A DNA stretch of 64,000 nucleotides from Trametes villosa (taxonomy: Eukaryota > Basidiomycota > Agaricomycetes > Polyporales > Polyporaceae). The notes under the pieces are model-generated. The model saw only the letters and a list, made by a program, of their open reading frames with translations. It did no database searches and was not told the origin of the DNA. The position numbers and the translations under genes were made by a program. Below, one piece after another: positions 54,301-64,000 of this stretch. The DNA lies in contig PUDQ02000032.1 of the NCBI GenBank assembly GCA_002964805.2, forward strand, positions 558,001 to 622,000, in the 5' to 3' direction. Each line of letters starts with the position of its first letter. Within the stretch, counting starts at the first letter, position 1.

Positions 54301-54850
54301 GGTCGCACCGTTGCTCCTGCGGGAGCGGGATGCTCCGGGCAACGAGTATGTATCGTAGGGCGGCGTCAACGTCTGCGGGACGCGAGGAGTGAGCAGCGTA
54401 GGGAGGAGGAGTACAGAATTTGCTCACCTCCAGGCCGCACGCATGCGCTTTCCGGGCGATATGGGTGTCGATTCGCACTGGGGAACGCGGCGGAGTAGAT
54501 GTATGCAGTTCGCGAGGGTGCCGGACGCGAGGGAGGGCGCGTAGGACGTCGGGAACGGCGAGCACACAAGCCAAAGAGGCGCTTGAAGGCACACAGAGAG
54601 TCCCACAGCAAGCCCAAGTCGACCAGGCGAGACTGTGGACTCACAGAGAGCAGCGCGGTCGAGGCGAGACGCGAGAGAGAGCCCTCCCCGCCAAAAGCAC
54701 GGTGAGCGGGCGCCTATGCGGGGGCGCGATCGGACAGATCTCAGCGAAGTCGACGTCAGAGCCCTGCGCGCGCTGGGCGCACGCCCTGCCAACGGCTCGC
54801 TCGCTCGTCCAGCAGCCCGTCGTCGTCGCCCAGGAGCAGACGTCGATAGT
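48306..54850. other. 6.5-kb region between the chorismate synthase copies, no recognised gene
   Basis: GC- and CpG-rich sequence with no frame I can assign to a family on either strand. Long frames here are Arg/Ala/Pro-rich, as expected from GC-rich non-coding DNA. Several intervals on the plus strand have complete intron architecture (see findings). I saw no terminal inverted repeats, long terminal repeats or transposase/reverse transcriptase motifs. It may be a fast-evolving spliced locus, a non-coding RNA gene, or decayed inserted DNA. Confidence 0.5.
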
Positions 54851-55229
54851 GGAGGTGCGAGACTGCGATGCAACTCCGTGCGAGTCGGGATTGGGGTCAG
54901 TGCCGAGGCCGCAGGATCTAATCTTATCTCATTTTGCATGCTCGATCTACAGCACTGGGAGTCATCTTCCCGGACTCGAGCAGCGAACGCTCTCTAAACT
55001 CCCACCCATCCCACCCCCAGGACGCTCAAAGTAGGCGCGATCATCCCGTACGGCGAACATACCAGCTGCCATCCGATACCGTCGGATCAAGCGCGGGGGA
55101 ACACATCGAACGCGCGCCATACAAAACAGCCCGACTCCGGCGTTCTGCTCTTGCCTGAGCACCAGTAACCCCGGAAGGACTCGTACGTACAGTACACCCC
55201 AAGCAAACTCTCACAGCACTGCGAAGGCC

Positions 55230-55236
55230 TATAAAA
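55230..55236 (+). promoter_or_regulatory. TATA box of chorismate synthase gene
   Basis: TATAAAA 75 bases upstream of the ATG, in a segment otherwise matching the promoter of the broken copy. Confidence 0.6.
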
Positions 55237-55304
55237 CTCACCGAAGTGCGTGTCGCCTTCTTGTTCACTCCGTCCACTCGCTCACCCGCAATAGCTCAGA
55301 AGAC

Positions 55305-56777
55305 ATGTCGACTTTCGGCACCCTTTTCCGCGTTACGACTTACGGAGAGTCGCACTGCGCCTCCGTTGGAGCTATCATTGACGGGTGCCCCCCGGTACGT
55401 TCCTACAAACATCCTGAACATCACGCGTATCTGAACAAGCTTCTCAGGGCCTCCCGCTGGTAGCGCAAGACGTGCAAACGCAACTTAGCAGGAGGAGGCC
55501 TGGTCAGAGTAACCTCACCACGCCCGTAAGTCCATCCTCCCCGCGGCGCGCGCATTCGGAAACCTGAGTCAATCCCCCCTTCCCCCTAGAGAGATGAGAA
55601 GGACCTCGTTCATCTCCAGTCCGGCACCGAGAACGGCGTTACCCTCGGGACTCCCATCGGCCTCCTCGTCCGCAACGAAGACCAGAGGCCCAAGGACTAC
55701 TCGGAAACGGATCTCTACCCGCGCCCCAGCCATGCGGACTGGACTTACCTCGAGAAGTACGGTGTCAAGGCGAGCAGCGGTGGTGGCCGGAGCAGCGCGC
55801 GCGAGACGATCGGTGAGCGTCCCTTCCCTACCCAGCGCGCGTCATAGTATGACTGACGGGCACACGCAGGGCGTGTCGCCGCGGGCGCGATTGCGGAGAA
55901 GTACCTGAAGCTCGCGTACGGCATCGAGATCGTGGCGTTCGTCTCTTCCGTAGGCAAGGTGCACCTTCCGTCCGCGATCTCGCCGCCCTCGCAGGTGCCG
56001 GACGACGACGACGACACCGTCGAGGATGCGCTCAGCCCCGAGTTTGTCCACCTCCTCAACACCGTGACGCGCGAGCAGGTCGACGCGCAGCCTACGCGCT
56101 GCCCGCACGCCGAGACGTCTGAACGCATGGTCAAGGTATGTCCTTCCCTGTCTCTCCCCCTCTATCCGCGCGTTCTGACGCTCTCACCGCAGCGCATCAT
56201 CCGCGCGAAGGATGCGAATGACTCCATCGGCGGAACCGTCACCTGTGTCATCCGCGGCGTCCCCTCCGGGCTGGGCGAGCCCGTCTTCGACAAGCTCGAG
56301 GCCAAGCTCGGGCACGCGATGCTCTCCATCCCCGCGACGAAAGCGTTCGAGATCGGCTCCGGCTTCCGCGGCACACAGGTGCCCGGGTCGAAGCACAACG
56401 ATGCGTTCGTACGCCGCGCGGACGGCACCCTCGGCACCACCACGAACTGGAGTGGTGGCGTCCAGGGTGGTATCTCCAACGGCGAGGACGTCTACTTCCG
56501 CATCGGCTTCAAGTCGCCCGCGACCATCTCGCAGGAGCAGCAGACCGCACAGTACGACGGCACCCCGGGCAAGCTCGCTGCCCGCGGCCGTCACGATCCC
56601 TGTGTCGTCCCTCGTGCAGTGCCCATCGTTGAGGCGATGGCGGCGCTGGTGATCATGGACCAGGTGCTTATCCAAAACGCTCGGAAGGCCGCCGCAGCGC
56701 TGCTGCCCCCGATCACGACGCTGCCCCCGACAATGGTCAAGCCTCCGGCACTCGAGAAGGTGGAGCAGAAGCAGTAG
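55305..56777 (+). CDS. ARO2: Chorismate synthase
   Basis: Last step of the shikimate pathway: 5-enolpyruvylshikimate-3-phosphate to chorismate, needing reduced FMN. Exons 55305-55394, 55448-55525, 55590-55812, 55870-56135 and 56193-56777 give 413 residues. Motifs: [19 protein letters not shown] (signature 1), [20 protein letters not shown] (signature 2), [18 protein letters not shown], and [19 protein letters not shown] (signature 3). Fungal enzymes are bifunctional and carry their own flavin reductase activity. This is the only intact copy in the window and must supply the function if no other locus exists. Confidence 0.95.
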
Positions 56778-57040
56778 AGGATCCAAAGAGATGCAGTTTT
56801 TTGAGATGTAAACCAGCTTGGTACGAGTACTTGGGGTATCGATGTCGACGTGTAGAGCCATAGAATACAAGGGTGCGGAAAACCTACGTGGGTACACTAC
56901 AGTGGGTCATGCGCACGGATCGTCGTGATGCATGATGCATAATGCATGAAAGCCCGAGGAGCGAAGATCGAGTGGGGAGTGGTGCGATGAGTACGTGGTG
57001 GATGATGTACAAGACAGAGAGAGTGCGGCGTCCAAGGTCC

Positions 57041-58553
57041 TCAGAACTCCTCGTAGTCAGACTCGTCGGAACAGCAGCAACATAACACGGGCTCGACATG
57101 CCACCACCACCACTGTGAGGGAATGGTCAGTACGCCAAAATGTCAGACAGAACTGAGACCTACGTGTCTGTTGAATATCCGCCACGGCCACTTCCCGAAG
57201 ACAGCCTCTTCCTCTCTCCTCAGCGCCGCGGCGCGCAACGCCCTCTCCTCAGGCCCGAGCTCCTCCTCCGTCTGCGTCTCCTCCTCCTCGTCCTCCGTAT
57301 ACGACCTCTGCCTCCCCGGGCGCAACAACGGCGTCCGCTCATGGTACCCCCTCCCCGCCTTCCCGCCGCGCGCCCTTCCCCCCGGCGGCGGCGGGCCAAT
57401 GACGGGCACGACCTGTGCGTCCTGCGCGCGCCGCGGCCACCCGCCCCCCGCGGCGTACATGCTCAGGCGCTTGCCCAGCGGGCCCCACGCGCCGTGCTCG
57501 TCCGCCTGGTAGCGCAGCGGCGCGGAGATGGACGACGAGGGCGAGTCCGACGCGGACGAGCACGGCGTCGCCGTCAGCGCGTGCCGGTGCCGGTGCACGC
57601 CCGACGTGATGCGCACGCGCGAGCGGAAGCGCACCCGCGGGCCCGGCCGCTGCATCTGTCCCCCCTCTCCATCCTCCCCGTCCACCCCGTCTAGCCCGCC
57701 GTCAACGGAGAGCTCGGGCTCGTCCTCCTCGCCGTCCTCGGTGACGACGATCACGGACGGCGGCGTGTGCGAGCGCGGCGCGGCGGGGTCATCGTCGATG
57801 AGGTGCAGCGCGTTCCCGGGCACGATGCACGGCTTCGGCGAGGTGCCCTCGAGCTCGCGCCCGAGCCCGTGGGCGCGCGCGTGTGCGTGCTTGTGGTCCG
57901 CGACGAAGAGCACGTCCGTCGCGGGCAGCTCGAGCTGCATGCGCGGGCGCGGGCGTGCGTGCGGGTGCGGCATCGCTGCTGCTGGCGAGTCGGGAGAGGG
58001 GGTGGGGGAGGACGCGAGGGCGGCCGCGAGGTCCTCCTCGAGGTGCAGGGAAGCGGAAGCGGAAGGCGACGCAGAAGGGGAAGGGGAAGAGGAGGGAGAG
58101 GAAGACCGGGGGGGACGTGCCTCTGCGAGTTCCGGCTGGCTGCTCGACGCTCTCCGGGGTGCTGCTGCTAGTGCGCCATCGTCCTGTCTCCTGCTGCGAT
58201 TGAGGTTCGGCGCAGGCTCCGTCGCTGTCCGCCGGTAGCTCGGGGGGAGGGCCGCGCGCGAGGACGAGGCCGCTTCGTCTCCATTACTAGTGCGCGAGCG
58301 TGCAGGCCTGCTGCCACCTGGTGCGGGGGTGCGAAGCGCGTGTGAGATGCATGCCACGGCGAGGAAATGAACTCCCGAGAGAAAGAGATACAATAGGCAG
58401 CGGGAGATGCAGCGCGGGACACGCACCGGAGAGCAGGATTGATCGCACCTCGTGCCCGCGCGGCGCGTGGTGCGGCATGCTGTGGTCGTGCGGGGTATAT
58501 GCGGCGGGTCCGTGTACAAGCTGGAAGTTCAGTGCAGGCTGGGTCGTCGCCAT
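57041..58553 (-). CDS. Uncharacterised Pro/Ser-rich protein with Trp/Cys-rich tail
   Basis: Function unknown. Exons 58553-58427, 58317-57164 and 57112-57041 give 450 residues. The start MATTQPALNFQLVHGPAAYT is preferred over a longer upstream frame because a GTGCGT...CACCAG intron (58318-58426) removes a stretch rich in hydrophobic residues and joins in phase. The middle is disordered, with acidic runs, Pro/Ser repeats, and VRFRSRVRITSGVHRHRHAL. Near the end come a YHERTPLLRPG segment and FGKWPWRIFNRH. The last exon encodes four tryptophans, HVEPVLCCCC and a Ser/Asp/Glu end (DESDYEEF). The four-cysteine cluster after a Trp-rich stretch would suit palmitoylation and membrane attachment, but this is inference. 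Confidence 0.72.
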
Positions 58554-58895
58554 CGTCGTTCACGCTGGAGTCATCGTCGTCGTGGACGTCGGGGTGCAGG
58601 TGCAAGGAGAGATTGGCGGGGCAGCGCCGGCCGCTATCTATTTACGTGCTAGCCCCCTTCGACGTGCGCCTCGACCCGACCACAGCTCCCAGTAACCGTT
58701 CGCAGGCTCTCTGCGTAGGCGGTCACCCGACCTGGCGCGATGATGGAATGCTATATGACGCCTCGCTTGTGTGATGTTCTCAGGAAAGAGACTTTGCGGT
58801 GTGTCCACTGCGCCGGGTGCGGTCCGAGTCGAGCAGACGCGCGCGGAGGTGAGAAGTAGTATACATTGCATGTCGTAGATGAGTGTGAGGTACAC
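58554..58895. other. Spacer upstream of the Pro/Ser-rich protein gene
   Basis: About 340 bases between the start of the preceding minus-strand gene and the stop of the CofD-like gene. No gene seen. Confidence 0.5.
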
Positions 58896-60905
58896 TCAAT
58901 CTTCCTTCAGACTATCTAGGATATCGTGGACAGCACGCGTTACAGACGGCGCATCGAACTGCGGCAGCTGTGTTCGCTCGTCTGCAGACCCGTCCACCTC
59001 CACACAGCGAACGCCAAGAGCCTAACACCATGAGTCGTGAGCTGATAGTCAAGGTGAGGGCACGGGGGTTCAACGTACCGTGATAGCGCGCACGTCGACT
59101 GCCACTGTCGTGCCTTTGAGATACACCAGATGGGTGATATAGGCCGAGATGGGGTACGTCGTGTCCGCTTTACTCAGACCTCCGTACGTTTGCGCGTGAT
59201 GACCGTCATTGAGTGTCCGGGCGATCGTGCTGACGCGAGCATTATATGGGTAAGGTATGCAGCGTTACAGGATAAGGGCTTACCGGATGTAGTCGACAGC
59301 GGTATATCCATCAGTCTCTCTGTCATTGGCGGAGTTCACTGGAAGGTATACAATTAGCCCTGATGACATGCATGATGCTACATGCGGACTTACAGAGGAG
59401 AACCTTGGCCCGCAACGACCGGGAGCGCGCGATTCCGTTCGCCACGCCCTTGAGTGCGAGGCAAGGCATGATACTGCCATTGCCCATTTAGCTCACCCAT
59501 TTGAGTAGATACGTACAAAAACTCACCTCGTCCAGAGCGATCCGCATGAGTATACGAGCACATCATGTCTGGATAGGGAAGAGACGTAGTCCGGGTTCGG
59601 CGCCGGATGGATCTCGTTTCCGTACGCGTTGATGTAGAACAACCCTTTGCTCAATGTCAATATCCGGGGTTTTTGTTGGAAAGGCATGTGAGGAGACCCA
59701 CGAGTAATGCGCGCGCCGAGCGGCTCGTACTGGTGCTTCCCTTCGGACTGGAACATAACGTTCCGGCTGCGCGGGAGGGTGCCGTCTAGCGGGTCGACAG
59801 GGGACCCCGGCTCGTCCGCGTTCGATACGTCGATACGTAGGTCTGCGCGGACGGGGTGCGAGATCTCGCACTGTCCAACCAGCCGTTCGCCATTCTCCTG
59901 TGAGCCCCGCCGAGCGGTTAGCACACGTCTCTATGTGTAAAGGGCAGCACTGACCAGTTCAGCTGCGATGGTCACCGTGTGATTTGTAACGATCACGGGC
60001 AAGATGTTGGCCTGCAAGTGAAGTGAGGATATAGACTTCGCGCATATACCCGGGTACGGACCTGGCTATTCGTGATAGAAGAGAACAGAAATATGGCGGA
60101 GGGCAAAGACCGGAAGAACGCCTGTGCAGCTGACAGGAAGTAGTTGCCGATACTACACAACCCAGTATTAGCGCAGTGCATTTACTGATGGGTGCTCGCG
60201 TTTCACCTCCCGTTCACGAACGAGAAGTTCTTATGCGCCCGCTTCAGGATCTCGCTCTCGAAGTATACCAGAAAGCCTAGAAACAGCCCGTTCGCTCTTC
60301 AGTGTGTTGACTACCTAATCACTTCGCAACATACCTCTGATCAGCTCCTTACGATCAGCTGGAATCCCAGTCCATAGCTTGCTCCTTCCCTCCACGATAT
60401 CTCTCCACTCGTCGCGGGCCTCTCGCTCAGAGTAATGCGCCGGAAGGCGGTAAGCCAAGAAGTTCCGGATAGACTCAAGCGGAGAAGACGGGTCGGCAGG
60501 AGGGATGAGCCGCACCAACCTCGAGCGGATGTCACCTTGACTCTCCCCTCAGCGCGGCTCCGATGGAGCTTATACGAGCAGCTCACCTATCGACGGTCCT
60601 CCCAGAACGCGTATGATCTCACTCGATGACCCTCCATCATCAGACACAGGCAGGATATAGCAGGCTGCCCGGCCAAACGCAGAGACGATCGAGTTGCAGC
60701 CTGTACCACCAGAAATGACCACGAAAGACGTCTCGCTGCGCGATGTCGCCTCCGACAGCTCGGTCGACTGCCCCGATACCGCACGAAGGTGTCTATCGGG
60801 GGTCGCTTGCGCGAGCGCCGCCTGGGTCGGCAGGTCGAAGACAGATGAACCCGGGCTGTCTGCGCCAGTGTTAGGAGGTTTGGGGGAGAGCGCGAAGTAG
60901 CTCAT
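58896..60905 (-). CDS. CofD/UPF0052 family protein (YvcK-like, fungal type)
   Basis: Eleven exons: 60905-60587, 60535-60335, 60276-60207, 60152-60062, 60011-59955, 59897-59702, 59644-59527, 59473-59394, 59338-59284, 59229-59079 and 59021-58896, giving 487 residues. The N-terminal extension (about 55 residues) precedes VVISGGTGCNSIVSAF and LPVSDDGGSSSEIIRVLGGP, the nucleotide and phosphate-binding motifs of the CofD fold; GDIRSRLVRL, FVNGSIGNYFLSAAQAF and ANILPVIVTNHTVTIAAEL follow. Family members include 2-phospho-lactate transferase (F420 synthesis in archaea and bacteria) and YvcK (cell-wall and carbon control). Fungi do not make F420 by any route I know, and the eukaryotic role (yeast YNL011C) is undefined. 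It is divergent from the NAA38-like gene. Confidence 0.85.
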
Positions 60906-61150
60906 TCTGCAGCAGGGTATAGCAAGTCACACAGCAAGGGCTTGGATCGCAGAGTTTCCCTGAGATGTCCCAGATATATACGCTCAGCCCGGCGCGCGTG
61001 CAATGGCGACTGAATCAAGGCGGACGTGTAGCGAGGTCAGGTTCATGATTGCAGACAAGAGCAGGAAGCTGCGCGGGGTAGCGCTCGATCGCGCAACGCG
61101 CCTCGACGGACGTGGACGCACGCCGTCCGCCCATCCTGCTCTTGGCCATC

Positions 61151-61501
61151 ATGTCCTCGCCGCCCGTCGCCACCGCCGCCCGCGCGCCACGTTCCGCGCA
61201 GCCGACCGTCAACGTGGAGCGGCTCAAGGGCATGCTCAAGCAGACCGTGCGCGTGTCCGTGGCCGACGGGCGCGTCTTCGTCGGGACGTTCGCCGGGACG
61301 GACAAGCAGCTGAACGTCCTGCTCATCAACGCGGACGAGTACCGCGTTGGACCGGATGCTGGCCCGGACGGGTTCGATGGGCGGTATGTCGGGCAGATCA
61401 TGCTCCCATGGCGTCTGGTCGTGCGCGTCGAGTTGCGGATGGGAGGCGAGCAGGCCCCGAGACTTAGGGATAGCGACTCGGATGATAGCATGTATACATG
61501 A
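61151..61501 (+). CDS. NAA38-like LSM protein (NatC auxiliary subunit)
   Basis: Single exon, 116 residues from the ATG at 61151 (context CATCATGT); an in-frame ATG 39 bases upstream would add 13 residues. The Sm-like fold is seen in VERLKGMLKQTVRVSVADGR (Sm1) and VFVGTFAGTDKQLNVLLINA, with IMLPWRLVVRVEL as the last strand. The G-x-F-x-G-T-D-x-x-x-N pattern resembles LSMD1/NAA38, the small auxiliary subunit of N-terminal acetyltransferase NatC, more than the spliceosomal Lsm1-8 set. The insert GPDAGPDGFDGRYV between strands 4 and 5 fits that group. The end DSDSDDSMYT is acidic. An Lsm of the RNA-binding type is the alternative. Confidence 0.75.
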   Translation: MSSPPVATAARAPRSAQPTVNVERLKGMLKQTVRVSVADGRVFVGTFAGTDKQLNVLLINADEYRVGPDAGPDGFDGRYVGQIMLPWRLVVRVELRMGGEQAPRLRDSDSDDSMYT

Positions 61502-62420
61502 CATACACAGTGAGTCGTGCATGTAAATGTCAGAGCAACCATTGTACTCACGCGATCATAGCCTGCGCACCTCGTCCGATGATTTGGATTCATCGGAGGC
61601 TGCCTTCATAACGCGGCTTGCGTCAGTCAGTGATACCCTTATTTGCCATCATAGCGATGAGACTGATCGGAATTTGCAGGCTCTAGAAGGCCAACGCTTC
61701 AGCTACACGGCCATGAGGGTCCACGCCCTCTAGCACGCCGCGAGGATGATTACGGCCATTGCATAGCATGCCTGCGGAGATCAAGGCGAGCGAACCCGGC
61801 CCCTGCGCTGCTTAAAGCCCATCCGACGCATGGAGACATCGTTTGAAGGCAGAGCTCCAGAGCAGCACCCCTACGCCCTACAGCTATCCGTGACCCATTG
61901 TCTGATTGCTGCAGGCATCGCGCTGTATGCAATACTGAATTAGATCAGCGCCCAGAGTGAAGCTACGGTCCACTCGCCATACCCAAGCGTTAGGTCCGTG
62001 CATATCAGCCGTCATTCTCCCGTGTTTATCGTCTCGAGAGAAGATCTAGAGGTATAGTCACTCACGGCCGAGAATCCGCTCCTACAGAGATGGCGTGGGG
62101 TCCTCCCCAGCCGCTCCTCCAAGTGGATCGGGCATGTTCTGCTTCACACAAATCTGCTAACAGTCTTCAAACAGCGACAGTGTAGAAGGCCGCGATCAGG
62201 CAGCGCTGAAGATCGCCCATTGTCCTGGCCCGGTGGCTAAATGCCAGGTCTAAGCTGAGTGGCAATCCGGCCTACCAAGCTCCAACTTCACCCGCTTCAT
62301 CCTCCGTCTCGGCCCAGGTGCCCCCCCCCTCCCATTGTCCAAGCCACCCTCTCTGCGCTATATAACCCGGCCGCCACACTCAGGCCACCCTCGCCTACTC
62401 ACCCACCAACCTCTCAAGAC
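61502..62420. other. Intergenic region without recognised gene
   Basis: About 920 bases of moderate GC with only short frames. The right end contains the TATATAA at 62359-62365 and a C-rich leader before the candidate small gene. Confidence 0.45.
62359..62365 (+). promoter_or_regulatory. TATA box before a candidate small gene
   Basis: TATATAA set in C-rich sequence, 62 bases upstream of an ATG at 62421 and followed by a C/A-rich leader, as in well-expressed fungal promoters. Confidence 0.5.
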
Positions 62421-62758
62421 ATGCGTTTCGCCTACTTCGTCTGCACCCAGCACTTTAGCCAGACGATCAAACCGCCTTACTTCGAACACCCCCGCCTGCC
62501 TGCTTACATGCCAACCTACCAGCCACCAGCGTGCGCCATCTGCGTAGCAGAGACGGAGTCGAGCCCTGCGACGCAGGCACTTTTCGTCGCAGTGGATATG
62601 GCCAATCAGGTGCAAGAGGCAGCGGCGGAGAGGCCCGAGACATCTGCCCTCGAGATGTTGGCAATCGTAGCCACAGAGGTGGCTAAAGCGGGTACGTATA
62701 TCCTGTACAGGGCTGTTACTCGACTTGACGCCCAACATGACCTCCAGGCCAGAGCTGA
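62421..62758 (+). CDS. Candidate small protein, function unknown
   Basis: Possible two-exon gene, 62421-62691 and 62748-62758, giving 93 residues (start MRFAYFVCTQHFSQTIKPP). The second exon would add only two residues and a stop. Support comes from the TATA box 62 bases upstream, a GTACGT donor and CTCCAG acceptor in phase, and a fairly protein-like middle (QALFVAVDMANQVQEAAAER). There is no family resemblance, and the intron and tiny last exon are unproven. Without the intron the frame stays open to 62882. Confidence 0.3.
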
Positions 62759-63265
62759 AGAGTATCGACATGGTACTCGTGCTGTCGACCACTCTTCTCC
62801 GCATGCCTCGATTCCTCTCATTCCACGTATTTACCCTACATTGCACTGTACCGCTCATCCCGGGACGATTCGGTGTGGCTGATCACCGAGCGGTGAGGGA
62901 ATCGTGCAGGCATGGGATATTTCCCCAATCCCCCTACCCTTGTTTTCTTGTGAAGCAGAGCTGGTGAACACGCGAGTGTCAACCGTATGCACCCCAGCTT
63001 GCAGCTTGCAAAACGGCTGTGGCTAAGCGCTAAACCACCGAACTTACTGGCCTCCCAAATCGGGATGCACACTTCACAACACCGCGCAGTATGACCGTGA
63101 GAGCCGCGGCATCTTTCGAGCCTCCCCATTACCGAGTGTCAGGTTGCCGTCCCACGGCCCACGACTATCCACCACCTCGTACGAAAGCGGGTACCTCAGG
63201 CTGAGACTGTTTGACTTACCATCATCCTTTGAAAGGCATTTCCAGCCGAGCACACACAAAAGAGA
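62759..63265. other. Spacer upstream of the membrane protein gene
   Basis: About 500 bases; presumed promoter of the next gene. Nothing else seen. Confidence 0.45.
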
Positions 63266-64000
63266 ATGCCGGTCATCTCAGATTTCCCCGCCCTCCCAGG
63301 GCTCTACCAGCTCCTGTTCCTGCACATCGAGCCCAGTACGCCAGCACGATTCAGTAATATTTCCTGACTACTAATGCTACCTTGTTTTGCCAGTCTCGAC
63401 TGTGATGCCTGCAGTCATGGCCTGGTCTTTCCCCGGCGCCGCCTGGTTCCACCACGAGCTCATCCCGGATGGCACGCCCGTCCCCGCCGCGCTCACCGAC
63501 CCGCGCACAACCATGGCCATCTGGCAGCTCGGAAACTGTAAGTGCCGCACTTGCACACTCGGTCTTTTCAGCAGGAGTATTAGGAAACCGACGTATGACA
63601 CGCTTCACAGGCTACCTGCTGCTCGGCCTCATCTCCACCTTCGTCTTCCGCGCCGTGCGCGACGCGCTCCCCGGGAACCCCGCCGCGCAGGAGCGCATCC
63701 TCGGCGCGAGCTTCACCGCACTCGCTCTTGCGGATGTCACTCAGTGCGTCCCTGGCCCCGCCTCCTCCTTCACCGCGAATTGTTGACATGGGATTGGGAC
63801 ACCCATAGCATCATATGGTCCTGGGTAGGCCTGCCGGACGCGCTCAAGTACGACTTCGCAAGCTGGAACTCGATGACGCACGGCAACATCACCTTCGTCA
63901 TCTTCCTCCTCAGCATGCGGTGCGTCTACACCTCCCCCTCGCCGTTCACACTTTTCGCTGACATCGAAGTTCGCACACAGACTTGCGTGGTTTGCGGGTA
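63266..64000 (+). CDS. Multi-pass membrane protein of a basidiomycete family (partial)
   Basis: Runs off the right edge. Exons 63266-63335, 63394-63537, 63611-63743, 63809-63919 and 63981 onward, about 159 residues visible. The start MPVISDFPALPGLYQLLFLH leads into alternating hydrophobic stretches (PAVMAWSFPGAAWFHH; CYLLLGLISTFVFRAV; SFTALALADVTHIIWSWVGL; ITFVIFLLSMRLAWFAG) consistent with four membrane segments. I recognise this layout, with the LPxLYxLLFLHIEP start, from a group of small fungal integral membrane proteins of unknown function (DUF7704-like). Phases at all four introns agree. Function is not known. Confidence 0.7.

Larger units (their letters stand above)
54851..56777 (+). 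repeat. Chorismate synthase duplication, downstream copy
   Basis: Direct-orientation partner of 46387-48305, offset by about 8.46 kb, including promoter and all five exons. Confidence 0.9.

Overview
The window is nuclear DNA from a filamentous basidiomycete, most probably an agaricomycete of the polypore type. Almost every gene is broken by many 45-70 nt GT-AG introns with CTAAC- or CTGAC-like branch sites. Genes lie close together on both strands, coding GC is high, RPB1 carries the long second intron known from Agaricomycetes, and both tRNA genes have introns. All gene models here were spliced by eye. In each one the exon phases add up to a whole number of codons, but no transcript data were available.

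Layout. 1-212: 3' end of an amidase. 880-7401 (-): RPB1, divergent from the endosomal sorting pair VPS27 (7738-10098, +) and VPS35 (10496-13900, +). 14198-15310 (-): BCP1. 16008-17829 (+): a DAO-type flavin oxidoreductase. 18099-25634 holds the most unusual part of the window: a LodA-like quinoprotein oxidase (-), a stand-alone ferritin-like protein of the VioB/RebD domain family (-), and a LodB-like flavoprotein (+) divergent from the ferritin-like gene. 26162-27791: a SAP30-type Sin3-binding protein with an 823-nt intron. 28390-29537: a secreted protein. 30131-34864: two inverted tRNA-Asn genes flanking a Sel1-repeat protein and mitochondrial ribosomal protein mL38. 35272-40774 (+): DNA topoisomerase II. 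40993-43163 (-): an S28 serine peptidase. 43834-44947 (-): a small unknown gene.

46387-56777 holds two direct copies of the chorismate synthase gene with their promoters. The upstream copy has an in-frame TAG and has lost its last quarter; the downstream copy is intact. Between them lie about 6.5 kb in which I recognise no gene, although several well-formed intron-like intervals occur on the + strand. The right end carries a proline/serine-rich protein with a Trp/Cys-rich tail (-), a CofD/UPF0052 family protein (-), a NAA38-like LSM protein (+), a doubtful small gene, and the 5' part of a multi-pass membrane protein running off the window.

Most genes are housekeeping (transcription, endosomal sorting, DNA topology, shikimate pathway, mitochondrial translation, NatC). 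The LodA/ferritin-like/LodB group looks like a specialised oxidative module: LodB-like proteins are known to mature the tryptophylquinone of LodA-like oxidases, and VioB-type ferritin-like domains act in pathways that start with an amino-acid oxidase.
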